Below, piece by piece: positions 1 through 12,900 of a stretch of 64,000 nucleotides of DNA. The notes beneath the pieces were generated by a model that searched no databases, was not told where the DNA came from, and was given only the letters and a program-made list of their open reading frames with translations. Origin of the DNA: Trichaptum fuscoviolaceum (Eukaryota > Basidiomycota > Agaricomycetes > Hymenochaetales > Trichaptaceae); the NCBI GenBank assembly GCA_910574455.1, contig CAJSYZ010000011.1:2542001-2606000 (forward strand). The letters run 5' to 3'. Both the position numbers and the translations under genes were made by a program. Every line of letters begins with the position of its first letter. Within the stretch, counting starts at the first letter, position 1.

Positions 1-1987
1 AGCAAAAGTAGGTTGAATGTTGGCCGCGTTGAAGATCTTGTGGATCGTATTCGAGGTAGTTTTATTGGATGAAAAAGTAATTGATTGCAAGATGACTTGT
101 GTGATGCAATGCAAGAGAGCCAGAAAGAAGTACGATTTGGTACAAGGAGTGAGTGTAATCCTCTCGTACTGAAAGACAACCTCGTGATCAGCGCGGGATA
201 GAATGAGAGTGTAAAGTGTGCAAACCCACCACAAGCTTGATTTTATCCTTAAAAGGGAGATTATTGACAATATTCTTGACCCTCATTTTTCAGGAAGAGA
301 CTATCCACGGTCCAGCCGATTGACGTTCAGAAGACCAAGCAAGGGGAAAAGAACGAAAAGTAAAGGGATTGTGCAAGGAGAGCCAGCTCTGAAGATGGGC
401 GACCCAAGGAACTGGATGTACAAGAGCGAGGGCGTCGAAGTCTAAAGGTAAGAGGGGGTGCCACTTGTGGCCACCTCACCGAACGAAGGTGGTATACATG
501 TTTGTGCACAATAGACATGACGACCGGTAGAGGCTGGGCAGCCTTGGCATTTCGGAAGCGAAACAATTTGGTATTTTTACACCTTAACCACGGCGATGGT
601 AACATTTAACTATGCGACTTGCGATCAGAAATCTGGATACTTTCCCTGCAACTTGAAGCGGATCGGCCTTTCGTTTTCACGAGCGAGTCGGTCGATATTT
701 CGAGGTTTCTTCCTGAGACAGTGCGGCACGAGGCGAGAGTCTCTTCACAATTGCCAGTGTTGGCAAACAATCCCTCATAGATCAGATGGAGGCCACTAAG
801 AGATAGCAGATGCCATTCAAGCTCATACGCCAAGTGCGCTCTTGCTCGTTGTCAATGACGACAAGTTGAAAGTGGGGGTGGGAGGTGTGAAATAGCATGC
901 AATTTATGTAAGTAGCGAACTGCAGCCGAAGACTCAGCCTGACGCGCCGGCCGCCGACTTCAAGTTGACGCGCCGAAACTGCTCCCGAACTTCGAAGGTA
1001 CTTCGTATTTTCCTTTTCCCCATATGTTTTATTACAGCCACCTTTCTCCTTTTACTAGATCAAAAACTTTCAGGTTGTGCATAAATTCATTGTATGACAA
1101 TTATTGAGTGGGCCATTGAAGGAGGACATCGGCATGTATTTTAAATACGAGGCAGTACATATATATCTGCATTCACAGCGCATTCTCATTTACAGCGCGA
1201 ATTGTGCAGCACTGTTCTGAGGTGAAGATCAGAACCTTTTTTTCTCTGTCTTCGCATGAACTTCATTGTAAATACCAGCATTTATACCCATATGTACGTT
1301 CAGCACTCTCGCCAGTTGATTGAGAGCCTACTAGCGGTTGGTTTAAGTACTTTCCTGGTCCTATCCGTCTGCCCAAGATGGGATATTTGAACATAGATAA
1401 AGCCCGCTGAGTCTGGTTCAGAGGTGCATACGGAAGTAGTGAAGCTATGAAACGATGCTCTTGAATGGCGTCCGATACGGCGATAATCAGTCAAAACCAA
1501 ACTCCGCTTGAAACTCCAAAATAGATCACTGCTAGTGCAGTGACCGACCTTGACTTCGAACTTGAACATCTGGACGCTGTTCACGATTGATGCTCGCTAT
1601 TACTACCGCCTTAGATCACACTGCGCCTCGACAGCGATAGCTCCTGAAGCTCTCATGAACTCTGTAATAGATCCTGAGAGCTAAGCAACCTCAGTGCCAT
1701 TCATAGCGCTTGATGTTACGTTCTGTGATATCGAGATCGTCTCTGCGAATCGAGGCCTGCCAGCGCGCCGCACCGAAACTATACATGTACTCACTACTCA
1801 TGCGACACTTCGGTACTGTTGTCTGGGCATGCACCGGTTATTCACCCTATGTGTTTATGTTTCGACTATGCCGTTGCAGAGGCAATGAGCGGTAGAGATG
1901 CAGCCTTCGGCCGTCAGCAACCTACGAACACCTTGGTCAAAAGTGTACTAGAACACGACTCTACAGCAATTTCATTACCACATTGGA
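1..1987. other. No supported gene
   Basis: I see no convincing coding region. Short open frames exist on both strands, but none carries a recognisable motif or a chain of compatible splice sites. A GC-rich stretch near 930-985 contains several CGCG-containing sites and could be promoter-like, but nothing downstream supports that. Confidence 0.4.
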
Positions 1988-2629
1988 TTGGATAGGTCGT
2001 GTTGGAATCTTACGATATTTAAAGCTTACGACCTTCTAATAAACAATGGAGCCACCTTGACATTACGTCGCAAAGCACCCGCTCATCTGTCTCTCAGATT
2101 TGATCGTTCTATATACGATGGCACTTCGGAGCTAAAGTGCGTACTTTACTCTTCGCTTTTGTTATCGGGCCCAGATCCTTTGACCATCATACTAATTTCA
2201 GAAGTGCGGCGCCGGGTGCAACCTACAGACTCATGCATCGGCGATAGAACAGTCACCATATATCGCATTAAATTTCCAAGATCCGAGTGATTACATTTGC
2301 TTCAGGAATCTGAAGGCACCGCTCTAGAGTACGAGTCGAAATGCTTGAACATCGAGAAGCGTATCCAATCCTACATCCGGACTTCCCACATCGGGTCCAC
2401 CACAATTATCTGGCGGCGCCAACACGATTGTACTAAAAAAGGCCTCGCCCTCATGATCAGGTTCTTTAGAGTTCACGAAACTCAAGCATCCTACGTATGG
2501 GAGTGAGTTTTATACAATCTGTCTCACAAGTCTCCTAAACGACAAATAATCTTTAGATTGCCTGAGCTTCCAATCATATGTTTCTTGCGCGAACTAAAAA
2601 AGGAAGAGTCGACCTCTTATGTGAATTAA
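1988..2629 (+). other. Possible spliced gene or gene relic, unknown function
   Basis: A weak candidate. Open segments at about 2030-2140, 2204-2290 and 2297-2505 can be joined through GT-AG boundaries. The last splice (donor GTGAGT near 2503, acceptor CTTTAG near 2556) leads into a short final exon that reads LPELPIICFLRELKKEE and stops at TAA, 2627-2629. Internal frames do not all agree: one reading of the middle segment stops near 2326. No family is recognised. It may be a decayed copy of a small basidiomycete protein, or chance. Transcript reads would decide. Confidence 0.22.
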
Positions 2630-2958
2630 CTCTTGGTAGTTAGTCCCTTAGTATCAGCAAAAGAAACTCATGAACGCCCAGATACCAATGTTAGTCGCAT
2701 GCTTCCTCACGCGTAGTAGGTACTTGAACTACCTCCTTTGAAAGCAATCTTATGCGATACCGAACAGCGAAGACATTACACCTCTTATGTTCCATCCCGG
2801 CATGCTATACCTGTTTCATTGTAACCCTTTTCGATGCAGATTCCGATCCGAATCATCACATGGTGCAATGGGGCCACAGCCCCACAATAGGCACTGGACG
2901 CTATCAAGTCTAGGATTCATCAGGTACTCGTCTTGGTGCTTCTTCGAATGTCTCGCGA

Positions 2959-2969
2959 GGCATAAAAGG
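2959..2969 (+). promoter_or_regulatory. TATA-like element upstream of the metallothionein
   Basis: GGCATAAAAGG lies about 90 bp before the metallothionein ATG, a normal distance for a TATA-type core promoter in a strongly inducible gene. A G-rich run (AGTGGGG) follows it. I could not identify a metal-response element with confidence. Confidence 0.35.
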
Positions 2970-3056
2970 AGTGGGGTATGAGCTACTGAAGATCCAGGTT
3001 TCTGCCTACTCTCCCTACCAATCACTACATAGCAAACAATTCAGCTCAGCTCTACA

Positions 3057-3360
3057 ATGGCCTGCTCTTGTGCACAGAACTGCTCGTAAGCTCATACGAT
3101 TGTGTAGCGCCTGTTCTCTATGAAATAACTTGCACGATTCATCAGCTCTTGCACAGCTGGTGCTGCTGGCTGCAACTGTGCAAAGAACGAGTGCGTCTGC
3201 TCGTCTTGCCCGAATAAGGCCCACTCTAAGGCGGTAAGATAAGCGTCTTCTCCATCTCAGTACCCCCGAACTCACTTGCAGCGATACGCAGTGCAGCTGT
3301 GGGGGATCTGGTCAGGACTGTGCATGCGCGTCCCAGTCGAAGGCATGCTCCTGCAACTAA
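3057..3360 (+). CDS. Copper/zinc metallothionein, three exons
   Basis: A 61-residue cysteine-rich protein of the fungal metallothionein type, expected to bind Cu(I) or Zn(II)/Cd(II) in the cytosol and protect against metal stress. Exons are 3057-3085, 3146-3233 and 3292-3360. The spliced product starts MACSCAQNCSSCTAG and ends SKACSCN. Nearly all cysteines fall in Cys-X-Cys pairs (CSC, CNC, CVC, CSC, CAC, CSC), with no aromatic residues and several lysines, as the family requires. The acceptor of intron 2 matters: using the AG at 3290-3291 keeps the cysteine pattern, while the AG at 3280-3281 loses it. The gene is too split for simple ORF finding. A TATA-like box lies about 90 bp upstream. 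The class is clear; metal preference cannot be read from the sequence. Confidence 0.88.
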
Positions 3361-3886
3361 TCACTTACGTGTACCGAGATAACATGGACGTAACGAGAGA
3401 AGTTGCCGAGGCCTGAGGAGCAAATCTGAAGTGGCAAACATAACCGTGAAAGTGTACTATGTACTATGCAGCTTCGTTAAATCAAAGAATCCTCTCAGCT
3501 GTTTATAATTTAAGCTCGAGTCCTCGACAACGATTAGCGGTCGCATATATGGATAGAACAAAAAGGGTGTGCTTAAGAGTAAGATAATAGCATCAAATCA
3601 CCCGGAAAGCTGAAGAATCACCTACTTGAAATATATGGATAGCAATAGCGAGGAAATGCTGAGGCCGTACTGTTACTATGTAGTAGTAGACTCAAAAGTA
3701 GTAAGTTCGGGCAGGCACGGTGCCGGTGCTTAAATTCGGATGTGTCCGGGTCCGAGCCCGTGGGAGCAAAATAATGACTAATTATCTTAATACCAAAGAA
3801 AGAAATGACTAAGCTTTGTCACTTGAACCGCCAATTTCGATGCCCAGCGCTCAACTCTCCTTGACGCCGACCTCGACGACATTACT
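3361..3886. other. Intergenic spacer
   Basis: The stretch between the metallothionein stop and the Nab2-like start holds the metallothionein 3' end and the Nab2-like promoter. I see no open frame of note and no repeat. Confidence 0.5.
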
Positions 3887-6030
3887 ATGACCTTCGATAT
3901 CACAATTGGCACGGAACGTGCACAAAGCCTCCAAGTATGTGAAGTACTCTGCGAGAGGGGAGCATTAATTCAAACTGTATCTTTCAGAATGTCATCCAGG
4001 ACGAGCTTATGAAACGAGGATACAGTCCTGAAGAGGGTTCGTGTTTTGTTTTGCCACTGCTACAAGAATTTTACTCATTTTTGGCCCAAAATATAGACCC
4101 GGTAATGGCGGAATACATCACTATCATGCTGATCAACAATAAGACTGCAGGTGTGTAGCCTTTTGTCTCTATATTCGGGACGCTGATCCCAACGCTTGCT
4201 GTCAGAACAAATCACTGCGGAACTTGAAGATCGTAAGCCACATTTCCCACTTTTTATGTTATTTCGAGAAGCTAAGTCAGTTTCATGTGTTGAAAGTGAT
4301 TGGTGCAAGTGAATACGGTGCGTAAAATCGAGTCATTTTCTGAGCCTGTGCGCGAGGTACTGACTGATCCTCAATCGGCAGATGCCAGCTTTACGGATTG
4401 GCTCTTCGCCGAAGCTGCTCGAATCTCCGCACCTCAGCCTACTTCTGAGCCACCAGCTGCTACCCAGGCGCAGCCTGTCGCCACGTCTGTGTCTCCTGCC
4501 TCTCTCACTACCCAAATCAAGAACGATTTACCTCTGCAGACCTCCCGCCCTCGCGCACAAGCTATCCCTGTCTTTAGTCAAGCTTTAAACCAAGCCCTTC
4601 CCTCGGGGTCTGGTCAGAAGCGTACAGCATCAGCGAGGTCTCCATCGCCGAACATGAATAGCTCGAATAAATCGAGGCGAATGGACGGGTCGTTGCCGAC
4701 TGCGCCACGGGCAATGCATAGTCGGGATGGGAGTGGTGGGGCAGGATCAAGAAGTCTTTTGGAAAGAATGGGCGGTCGTTCGCGCGGTAATGGACTCGGA
4801 AATCGGGACGAAATACAAGCACGTATTGATGCTGTGACCGCACAAGGTCAACCCGGTGTCAACCAGGAGATGATGGCACAGTTAGCGATGAATGGAGGGT
4901 TTCCGGGAGGAGGAATGAATATGATGCCGGACATGAATGCGATGAACATGCAGGCAGCTTTGAACGGGATGAACATGGGCGGAATGGCGAACCCCATGGC
5001 ACTTCAAGAGATGATGATGAATCAGATGGCGCTCATGGCTCAGATGGCGACAACTATGGGCATTCTACCGAATCCTCAGGCTCAAGCACAGCAATCGAAT
5101 GGTGTTCAGCAGCAAGGTAGTAATGCGCAACAACGGAGAGGAGGGAATGCCCCTCGACGTGTTGGCCATGCTTCGAATGGTGCCCAATGGGTTTCCCCTC
5201 ACATTGGAAACCATCAAAACAATGCATCGCCAGCCCCCTCAGCACCTTCTGCTGCTGCTCCTAAAACTTCAACTCCTACAACTCCTTCAGTTGCTTCTCC
5301 TACTCCCGCTGTCGCCTTCGCTTCCCGTCCCGGTTTCACCCCACCTTCCCGTCCTCAATCTCCAACACTGTGTAAATTTGGACTCAAGTGTTCGAATGCT
5401 CTATGCCGTTATGCACATCCTTCACCAGTCGCCACACCTGAGAGTGGCGTTGTCCTTTCGACCGATGCCTGCGAAGCAGGAAAAAACTGCAAGGACAAGG
5501 ACTGCATTAAGTCTCATGTGAGCCCAGCAGCTGTTGGTGTTACAAGCGTTTCTGGTGCGTGATCTCGGATTGTATCATCTCACTCGCTTCATTCTCTAAT
5601 ATTCAACCCTTTCTTAGTACCTGTACATAAACTACCCGCTGTACAGAATGCCCCTGCTACACCTCAGATACCTTGTCGCTATGGTGCCGGCTGCATGAAA
5701 ATCAACTCGGGCTGTCCATTCTCTCATCCCCCTAAGGCTCTGGCCGCAGCATCTGCGTCTGCAAACCATTTCAACCAGCAATGCAGATTTGGCGCATCTT
5801 GCACACGTGCTGCTTGTCCGTTTCAACACCCACCAGGACGTGTCTTGCCGACAACGTTCCACAGGGGCCTTGACCCTAACGCGCCGACTGTGACTGTCCG
5901 AACACCGGAGACAGGATCAATGGGTGCCCAGAGCTATAACAAGAGCGTGGTGTTCAACAAACCTGCGGTGAAGAAGACCGAAGACGAAAATAAGGTCCAA
6001 AATTCAGAGACTTTGGAAGCCGCTGCATGA
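3887..6030 (+). CDS. Nab2-type CCCH zinc-finger poly(A) RNA-binding protein
   Basis: A 594-residue protein resembling Nab2, the nuclear poly(A)-binding protein that controls tail length and mRNA export. Exons: 3887-3934, 3988-4036, 4097-4150, 4206-4232, 4297-4317, 4382-5554, 5618-6030; the lengths sum to a whole reading frame. The N-terminal ~80 residues (five tiny exons, ending TDWLFAEAAR) match the helical N domain that docks on export factors. A Met/Gln/Asn-rich middle follows (many NMM, GMN repeats, residues ~190-290). Four zinc fingers of the C-x5-C-x4/6-C-x3-H kind start near residues 397 (CKFGLKC), 430 (CEAGKNC), 477 (CRYGAGC) and 513 (CRFGASC). Yeast Nab2 has seven fingers, so this is a shorter set. 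A PolyQ/Met linker makes length comparison loose. Transcribed alone, between the metallothionein and a convergent minus-strand gene. Confidence 0.88.
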
Positions 6031-7159
6031 TATTCAATTGAACGCAGCTCCTGTATCATGTCCTTTTCCCTTCTTTCATCAGCGACCCCCTGTTTCAATC
6101 CCTTTCGCATTAATTATATCTGTTCCCTCTGAATACTCGCAAAATCCTTTCCTGCTGATGCCTAGTATTATCTATCTACTTTTCTATGGACCGTGATCGC
6201 TCCCTTTACATTTTCCCCGCTCTACCCACACATGATTTCTGTATTATTGTCTTGTGTTTTCTCTGATCTCATATCATAAAGAATGTCGTCTCGTAGTGTA
6301 GATGCATGGTGGGGAAATCAAAATCTCTTGACGAGTGGTGCGAAAAAGAAGCACACTCATTCCCTCGACTCTCCTCGACTCTCAAAATAACTGTTCATGA
6401 TAATGTGTGCAATATTGCAATCAATAACCAAAACGACATGTATCCTAGATACATGGGAACTTTCTCAATACGCATCTATAACTTTTTATCTTCACAGGTT
6501 AGGGAGGGAGTGGGATACTAGATAGTAATTGCATCAGAACGAATGGATAAAGTACACACCTGATCATCGTCTGAGCCTCGACATTGGCAGAGACTACAGA
6601 TCCTCGAAGAACTAGAAACTGACAGAGGCTAAATCACAACGTAGCTCAAAACAAGTTCGAACTCTCGTCAGGTTCAACACAGTGTCAATCCAGAGTTTCT
6701 AACCAAGGACTGGTCATGCGAGAACAAGGGGGTGGCTCCCGAATGCCGTCAGGGCAGGACATTCGGAATACAACACCTAGAACTGCTGCAGGAGAACGTC
6801 AGGGTCCAGTGGCTGCCGGCCACCCTCCGTAATCGCACAACCGAACGACGACGCAGGATAACCATATAGCCGCAAAATGGAATAAATGTTCAGGGAAGCT
6901 GACCTTCGGCATTGTTAGGCCAGTAATATACGGCATAAGAGTATAGGGGGAGAAAGTGGATGAGCGAGAAGGAATGGGAGGAAGGTAGCGGGTGATAACT
7001 GAGAGCAAAGATGAAGGAGATATTCAAGATAGCAAGACAAACGTTTACAAATGATACAAGAAAATCGGTTAGTCAGAACAAACAGAAGTAGAGAAGATAT
7101 TTTTTTCAACAGTTTTTTTAATTTTTTCCAATTTTTATGGACAAGGGTTTGTTTCTTCT
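6031..7159. other. Convergent 3' region without a gene
   Basis: This is the tail-to-tail spacer between the Nab2-like gene (plus) and the 232-residue protein gene (minus). It holds pyrimidine-rich 3' flanking sequence after 6030 and an A/T-rich run near 7050-7140. No coding signal is seen. Confidence 0.5.
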
Positions 7160-8034
7160 TCATTGCTGTAAGACGGTACCGTCCTCCGTAGTGGCCAAAG
7201 GCTCCCAGGAGTTTCCTTGAAGCTGGCTATTGTTAATGTGAGCCGGGATCAAGCCAAGTCTAAAATGTGACATACCCTGTACGCAGGACGTCAAACAGGG
7301 TTGAAGAGTTTTCATCAAGATATCCAAGTTTCTTGCGAGCATTAGAATCAGGTATAAGATGCAAATTTGATTGTATCGCCTTTATCTCTTCCAGACTCAA
7401 CCTACGGTTAGAGGCGCTTTGAATAAGAAGGGAAGTGAGTGAAAGCAAGGGTATAGAAGTAAAAATCACTAACGTCCCGACTACAGCATTAACATGATCC
7501 CATAAACTCGTCTCCCATCCCGCGCTTTGGTGAATGACGAGGGTTACGTTCATAACAGTTATGGTATTTCTTGAGATAAAACGTGCGCAAGCTGCTGGGG
7601 CATGGTTTACGAGTGGCTCAGGACCATGCAGAGTCGAGATGGCGATCTGAACGTGCCCTCGCTCATGAGGATTTGCAGTGAAAATGAGGCGCGGGGTGCG
7701 CTTCCCTAAATCAAGAGAAGGTCAATGCAAGATAGGTCAGCAGTTGATAAAGAAACAAAACTGACGGGCACGTACTATTATCGAGCCGACATTCCGGAAG
7801 CTTGCAAACGGCCGCATGGTCATGAATTGCTTTGAACAACTCTCGAGAAGATAGATGAGCAAGTGGATGCGGCTGACTTGGGCGTCGATACGCGAGCATC
7901 GTGGCCTTCTCATTATATTGCTGTTCGGATTCTGGCGAAGGGCTATGCGGCGGATAGACTCCATTGGGTTCATGGTGGTTGTGTATGAGCAAAGGCCCGG
8001 CGGAGGACGGAAGTGAAGCGACGAGCGGCGGCAT
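7160..8034 (-). CDS. Conserved-looking protein of unknown function, four exons
   Basis: Four exons, 8034-7776, 7705-7474, 7416-7276 and 7226-7160, join with GT-AG introns of 70, 57 and 49 nt into an open frame of 232 residues that ends GTVLQQ. The start is ATG at 8034 (MPPLVASLPSS). Intron 2 is a multiple of three and contains no stop, so it could be retained, but the intron reading is preferred because its size and borders match its neighbours. The protein has a Pro/Ser/His-rich N-terminus and a mixed hydrophobic middle (FISRNTITVMNVTLVIHQSA), with no signal peptide or transmembrane helix I trust. I do not recognise a domain. It lies 89 bp downstream of the SANT-like gene, in the same direction. 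Confidence 0.6.
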
Positions 8035-8122
8035 AATGCGTTGGTCTTGTGAACTGTGTGAATATGAAAAGAAGACAGGCAATTTAATATCACTTTCGTT
8101 TACAGATTGCTAAGACAAGACA

Positions 8123-9294
8123 TTACTTAGCCAAACGTTCCCATGTCTTTTCCAAATCTTCAATCCTCCTCCTAGTTTCATGTGGAGTAAAGATGCCCAG
8201 GCGTAAGTCGTCTTGATAGAGCTTGTGTAGGTCAAGTAAATTTTGGAACGAAGGTGATCTAAAGGGCAATGAAGTTACTCTTCATAAACTTTGAATGTTA
8301 TGAATAGACTTACAAAGCCTGGTGTAAGTTCGTGGCTGGATTGCGGAGGCTCCTTTCGTGCGAACCGTGCCCATTCATAATCCCATTAGGAGACGGTAGC
8401 TTTCCATTGACTGCATGTGGTTTGCCTAAAGGAACTTCGCGGGGGCTGGTGACGAACGCGGGAGAATTGCAAGCTGAGACAGAGTTGTTTTCAAATCCAC
8501 GATCCATATTAAGATCCTCATCCATCGGAGTGTGCAGATTGAACACCGGTGTAGACCGTAGAGATGGCGGTTTCATCTGCGTAGAGGTCTTTGGTAGCTT
8601 ATCCTCCGTCCGGACTGGCATGAAGGTGTATAACTTTGCAAATGCCGGCATTGAAATCATGATTCTCCCTGTTTAGCCGCGAAATGAAAATCAAGAAGCA
8701 TTCATTTTATAATAAGCACTTACTCCATTCTTCTTGAATAATTGGGGGACAAGATGCATCTGGGCCAGACGAGGGAATAGTGGTACGATGAGCACTACAG
8801 AGATCGTGTAGCTTGCGACAATATCCAGAGTATTCCTTCCACATTCTAATGCAGTGAAAAGGAACATTAACGATATCTATAAGCACGAGGCTTTCGCCAA
8901 CACAGAAAGTTGAACTTACGACATATTCTTGTTCTTCATTCTGGAGCCAGCGGTATGGGCGTCTTGTGCGTATGCCTCGGGATGGACAACCTTGGCTATG
9001 CGACGGTAGACATCCTCCTTGGTCTCTCCAGTGGCTGACTGAAAATATAAAATTAAGTAGCGAACAGAATGGGCGCTAAACACCACTTGCCCTCATACCC
9101 TCTATCTCAGGAAATAGAACAGGCTTGTTCTCCGGCTTCACCAGCTCGTTAACCAGTCGCCATGTTAGCTCGTAGTTGTTCGCGCTCCAGTCGAAGTCAG
9201 GTAGCTTGGCTTTCTTCGATGTGTGCGCCGAGGGACTCGCGCTGTCATCTAGATTACCGTCAGGTGGCATTGCGCGCTTTTCCCCTCGTTGCAT
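8123..9294 (-). CDS. Basidiomycete trihelix/SANT-like domain protein, unknown role
   Basis: Five exons (9294-9091, 9038-8920, 8845-8724, 8668-8314, 8258-8123) give 311 residues. Residues ~30-130 resemble a DNA-binding-like module frequent in agaricomycete hypothetical proteins: a W-R-L-V-N-E-L helix, KPENKPVLFPE, then TGETKEDVYRRIAKVVHP, a GSRMKNK turn and a final helix with WKEYSGYCRKLHDLC. That layout is trihelix/SANT-like; a regulatory role is inference. The N-terminus has a basic KKAKLPD nuclear-type patch; the C-terminal half is Pro/Ser/Asn-rich and ends with a short helical segment (RRRIEDLEKTWERLAK). Intron 1 appears to use a GC donor (GG|GCAAGT), the only choice found that keeps the domain in frame. 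Upstream Met codons are in frames that stop, so ATG 9294 is taken as the start. Confidence 0.7.
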
Positions 9295-9952
9295 CGAGTG
9301 CGCCCGAGTCGAGCCGCTCAGGCACACTCTGTTGCAATGGGACTGATGTTTCTGTCATATTCAAGTACATTAGCTGGAGGTAGTAGCATGGGCGGGTGCA
9401 TGGTGGTGGTGGTCAATGTTGAACAAGGTACATACACGGGGAACACTATTCGCGGAATCGATTCTGGTTGTCCTGGTTGCTGGTCAACGATCCTGATGGT
9501 TTTATGAACAGCTTGGGAGCAAGAAAGAAGGCAACCAAGCGCCGCTGTAATTTTTACCCTTGATAGGTTCAGCGATTATACATGGATAAAGAACTCCATC
9601 CGAATTCCCGGGTTTGATATTTCGTCATTCTGCATTATGGCGAGTTTTGTACGTTCATCCATCAAGGCGTCAAATCTCAAAGAGAAGAAAGCGAGTTAGC
9701 GAGATTGTGTACTGTTTAACATGTTACAAATGAGTGTGTTTGCGAGCTAAAGCAAGGTGTCCATATCGTCCCAATAGCCCATCAACAACCATCAACACCG
9801 AAGAACAAAAACAATATGATGCATGAAACACGAGGTAATAGAGTACGCGTAGGTGGCAGAGATAGCAGTAATAGATCAATAATAGTACTCTTCAGTTCAG
9901 TCTATGATGATGAGAAAAACAATACGTATGCGAGTCCGTTAAGGTTGTTTGT
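9295..9952. other. Spacer between two minus-strand genes
   Basis: The stretch holds the promoter of the SANT-like gene and the 3' flank of the CSC1-like gene. A small open frame at 9289-9507 (plus) has no coding character. Nothing else is seen. Confidence 0.5.
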
Positions 9953-12900
9953 TCAGTAAGGTCGCTGATGTGCCCCTCTGCCGGCCAAGTTCGTGCTTGA
10001 GCCGTTCATTGAGCCATTTTCGCCAAAGGAACTGGGACTCCGGGATGGAGGTGATGGGCGATGGAGAGTTGCCTCCCGTTCCCCATATAGTCCTTGTTGC
10101 ACTTGCTGAGGATATTGCGGCCGGGGAACACCTGGGGGGTAAAGAGGTTGGCCGGCGTAGCCGCCACCCGGTGATGGTGTCCTTGTCTGTGTTAAGTTCA
10201 TGTCATATCCCCCACCATTGTAACCGTTGTGTTGATTATACGGAGGAACGAGCGTTGTTTGGCTAATCGTCGCTGGATTCGAATACTGGTCATAACCACT
10301 TGTGGCTCCCGGATCAGCGAGTAAGGGAAGCTGGTCGCCGCTTCTACCCATGCGTGACATCTCAATTTCATGTGTCGGTCCTTGTGAGAGATACTTCTCA
10401 TATCCTACTGGCCGCACTGGCGCAGCATTAGCGTAGAATTGTGATTTTGCGTGTTGGAGGGAGGCGCCATCGCTCATCGTTAACACCGCCGTTGAACCTA
10501 TTGAACGTTGGTCCCAGTCAAGCTCTCCGCGGTCACGCTGATAGAGTGCAGGATCGTATTCCAGTTCGCTCTACAATCATGGGCGTCAGAATCAGAAAAC
10601 ACGGAATTTATACGCGGAAATATGTAATGTATGCTGAGAAGATGTGCGGATGCTCACCTGATGCACAGCAGCAATCTTAATGCCTCCTGGAAGGACGGAA
10701 GCTTCCATTTTCTGACCACCGTATTCCTCCATTGTTGCGGATTCGTTCTTTATACGGCCATGGTACACTTCAGGAAGAAGATGCATCATCTTCGCGTGCA
10801 GCATAGGCGTGAACAACTCCGCATGTAGTGCCGGATGCCCGAACCGTTTCTCGAGCTTCCCACCACGATTATCGGAGCGCTCAGAGTGCACCTTAGCCAT
10901 ACGTAGTTCTTCATCGGTGGGGATATACCAGTTAAACTTAGCGACGAACGTCCTGTTGATGTAAACCTTGAAAATGAATATAAAGAGAATCGGCGGAAGA
11001 GTTGACACCCATTGGAAGGACTTCCATCCCTCTTGAAGACCAACGGCTAAAAGAATTAGGAGTCAGAGTCGGATATACCTATACAAGATCAACCCAAACT
11101 TACTTAGAACCATCAGTGCCTGCATGTACACCACAGACCATAGAAGTCGGTTTACAACAACGTTCCATAGGCGCTGTGAAAAAAAGTTAGAGACAGGATT
11201 CTCCCTCACACGTAAAAAAGTGCCTGCTTACCCCTCCACTCTCCACCTTGGATACAAACACGAACATCAGCTGATATTTGTACACAAATGAGCTAATAAA
11301 GAAGACGACAGCCGCTGCAGCAGCCACCAAAGGCGCTAAGGGTGCGAACACTAGTCCAACGGCCACCATGAACAAGATGTTGGAACTACGTAAATGAAGC
11401 TTGTGAGGATCCTCCTAGTGTGTCGAGAAAGGCGAAAACGTACTAATAGATGGCATACTCGAAGTCAGGAGGCTGAGTCCACTCCCGAATATCGCGAGGC
11501 GTGCGCCCGAATAGTCTAGTCTTAATCCATATCCACACCAAATTGATGATCTGCGCAAGGTCGAATACTGCTAAGAATCCACGAAGTCTATGAACAAGAA
11601 TGTGAAGTTGTCAAGATGAAGTAGAGCACAAGAGGAGAAATCGACTGACGGGAAGAAAGTAAGCCAATAGTTCGCCTGATCAATGTATGTCCGATTGATG
11701 GTACTAGGGAGTTCTGGATTTGTCTTAGCGCGTTCAGTCATTCTGTGGGTAAAGTATACATACTGTCCAGATTCTTCAATATTTCACTGGCGCTCTTGTG
11801 CTGCCCAATTTGTGCAACAATTTCTTTCACCGAATCTAGAGGCAATTCAGAATAAGTCAGCGCCGAGATAACTCGGAAGCATAAGACACGTACTGAAGAT
11901 GACACCAATTAAGGTGAAGATGAGTAGCTGGGAGACGACAAGGAAGAAAAAGTAGCGCGCAACGACTGCACGGTCAAGCCTCGAACGGGTAATCGCGCCT
12001 TGATATCGAGAGAGCCAACGCATAATAACTGGCAAGCACCATCCGAAGAAGGCACCAACGGCAGGAGGTAGGATACCAGAGACAATAGTGAATGTTGCAT
12101 GTGAATCATTCGACCACGTTTCCAGGAAACCGACATACGCAGTAAGGGAAGCCAAATTTGCTAAAAACGAGACAGCGAGGAGAGGAACGGTATTGAAGAA
12201 GGAGACGGCAGCGAGGTATACCCAGCCTATCATACGCTTCCGCGCAATCGCGCTATCCGAAAGGTTCAAGTTCTCCCAAATGATGTCCTTTGGATTGGGA
12301 GCGAGCGAAACGATTGTGCCTTTGGGTTTTTTGTTACGTAGCATATGTGCAACTATGTGTGCATATGGTACCGCGGCCATCGACGCAAACCCATATTTCT
12401 CGGGTCTGCGTGTATCAATTTCGTTCCGGTATTCGTTGATAGCGACTTCCGCGCGTTTTACTTTGTTTCTACCAAGAATGTAAGTACGCCTCCTCACACA
12501 TAGTCTATAAAATAACATACGTGTAAAAGTCGATCGCGTCGACTTTCCGCCCACACATGCCCATAAAACCGCCAATGTTCAGTAAAGGTCGCTTTGCGCC
12601 AATGCTACCTCTCTTCAGATATCGAACCAATACTTGCTCCAGCTCGCGCACCGCATTGTTGTGAAATTCGATTAGCTCAGGCAACCGCCCTACGCGTCGT
12701 CCGATATGTACGCTCGTTGCGGGATACGGAACTTGTACTGTCTCTAGGATACTCCGAATGCCCTCGTCGCTTTGGAATTTCTTCGGCACCCTTTGGATCA
12801 TCAATGTGCGCGAGTAGAATGAGTCGATATACTCCGGCGATCGGAACCACATTGTGCGCAATTCCACCATCTTCTTCCAATTGAACCAGACGAACGTCAT

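Noticed and set aside
5099..5521. 140-codon Leu-rich frame overlapping the Nab2-like gene
   Set aside because: Shifted reading of the Pro/Ala/Ser-rich linker of the Nab2-like exon; the Leu runs come from CTn repeats.
12088..12483. 131-codon plus-strand frame
   Set aside because: Antisense to conserved CSC1/OSCA exons; no features of its own.
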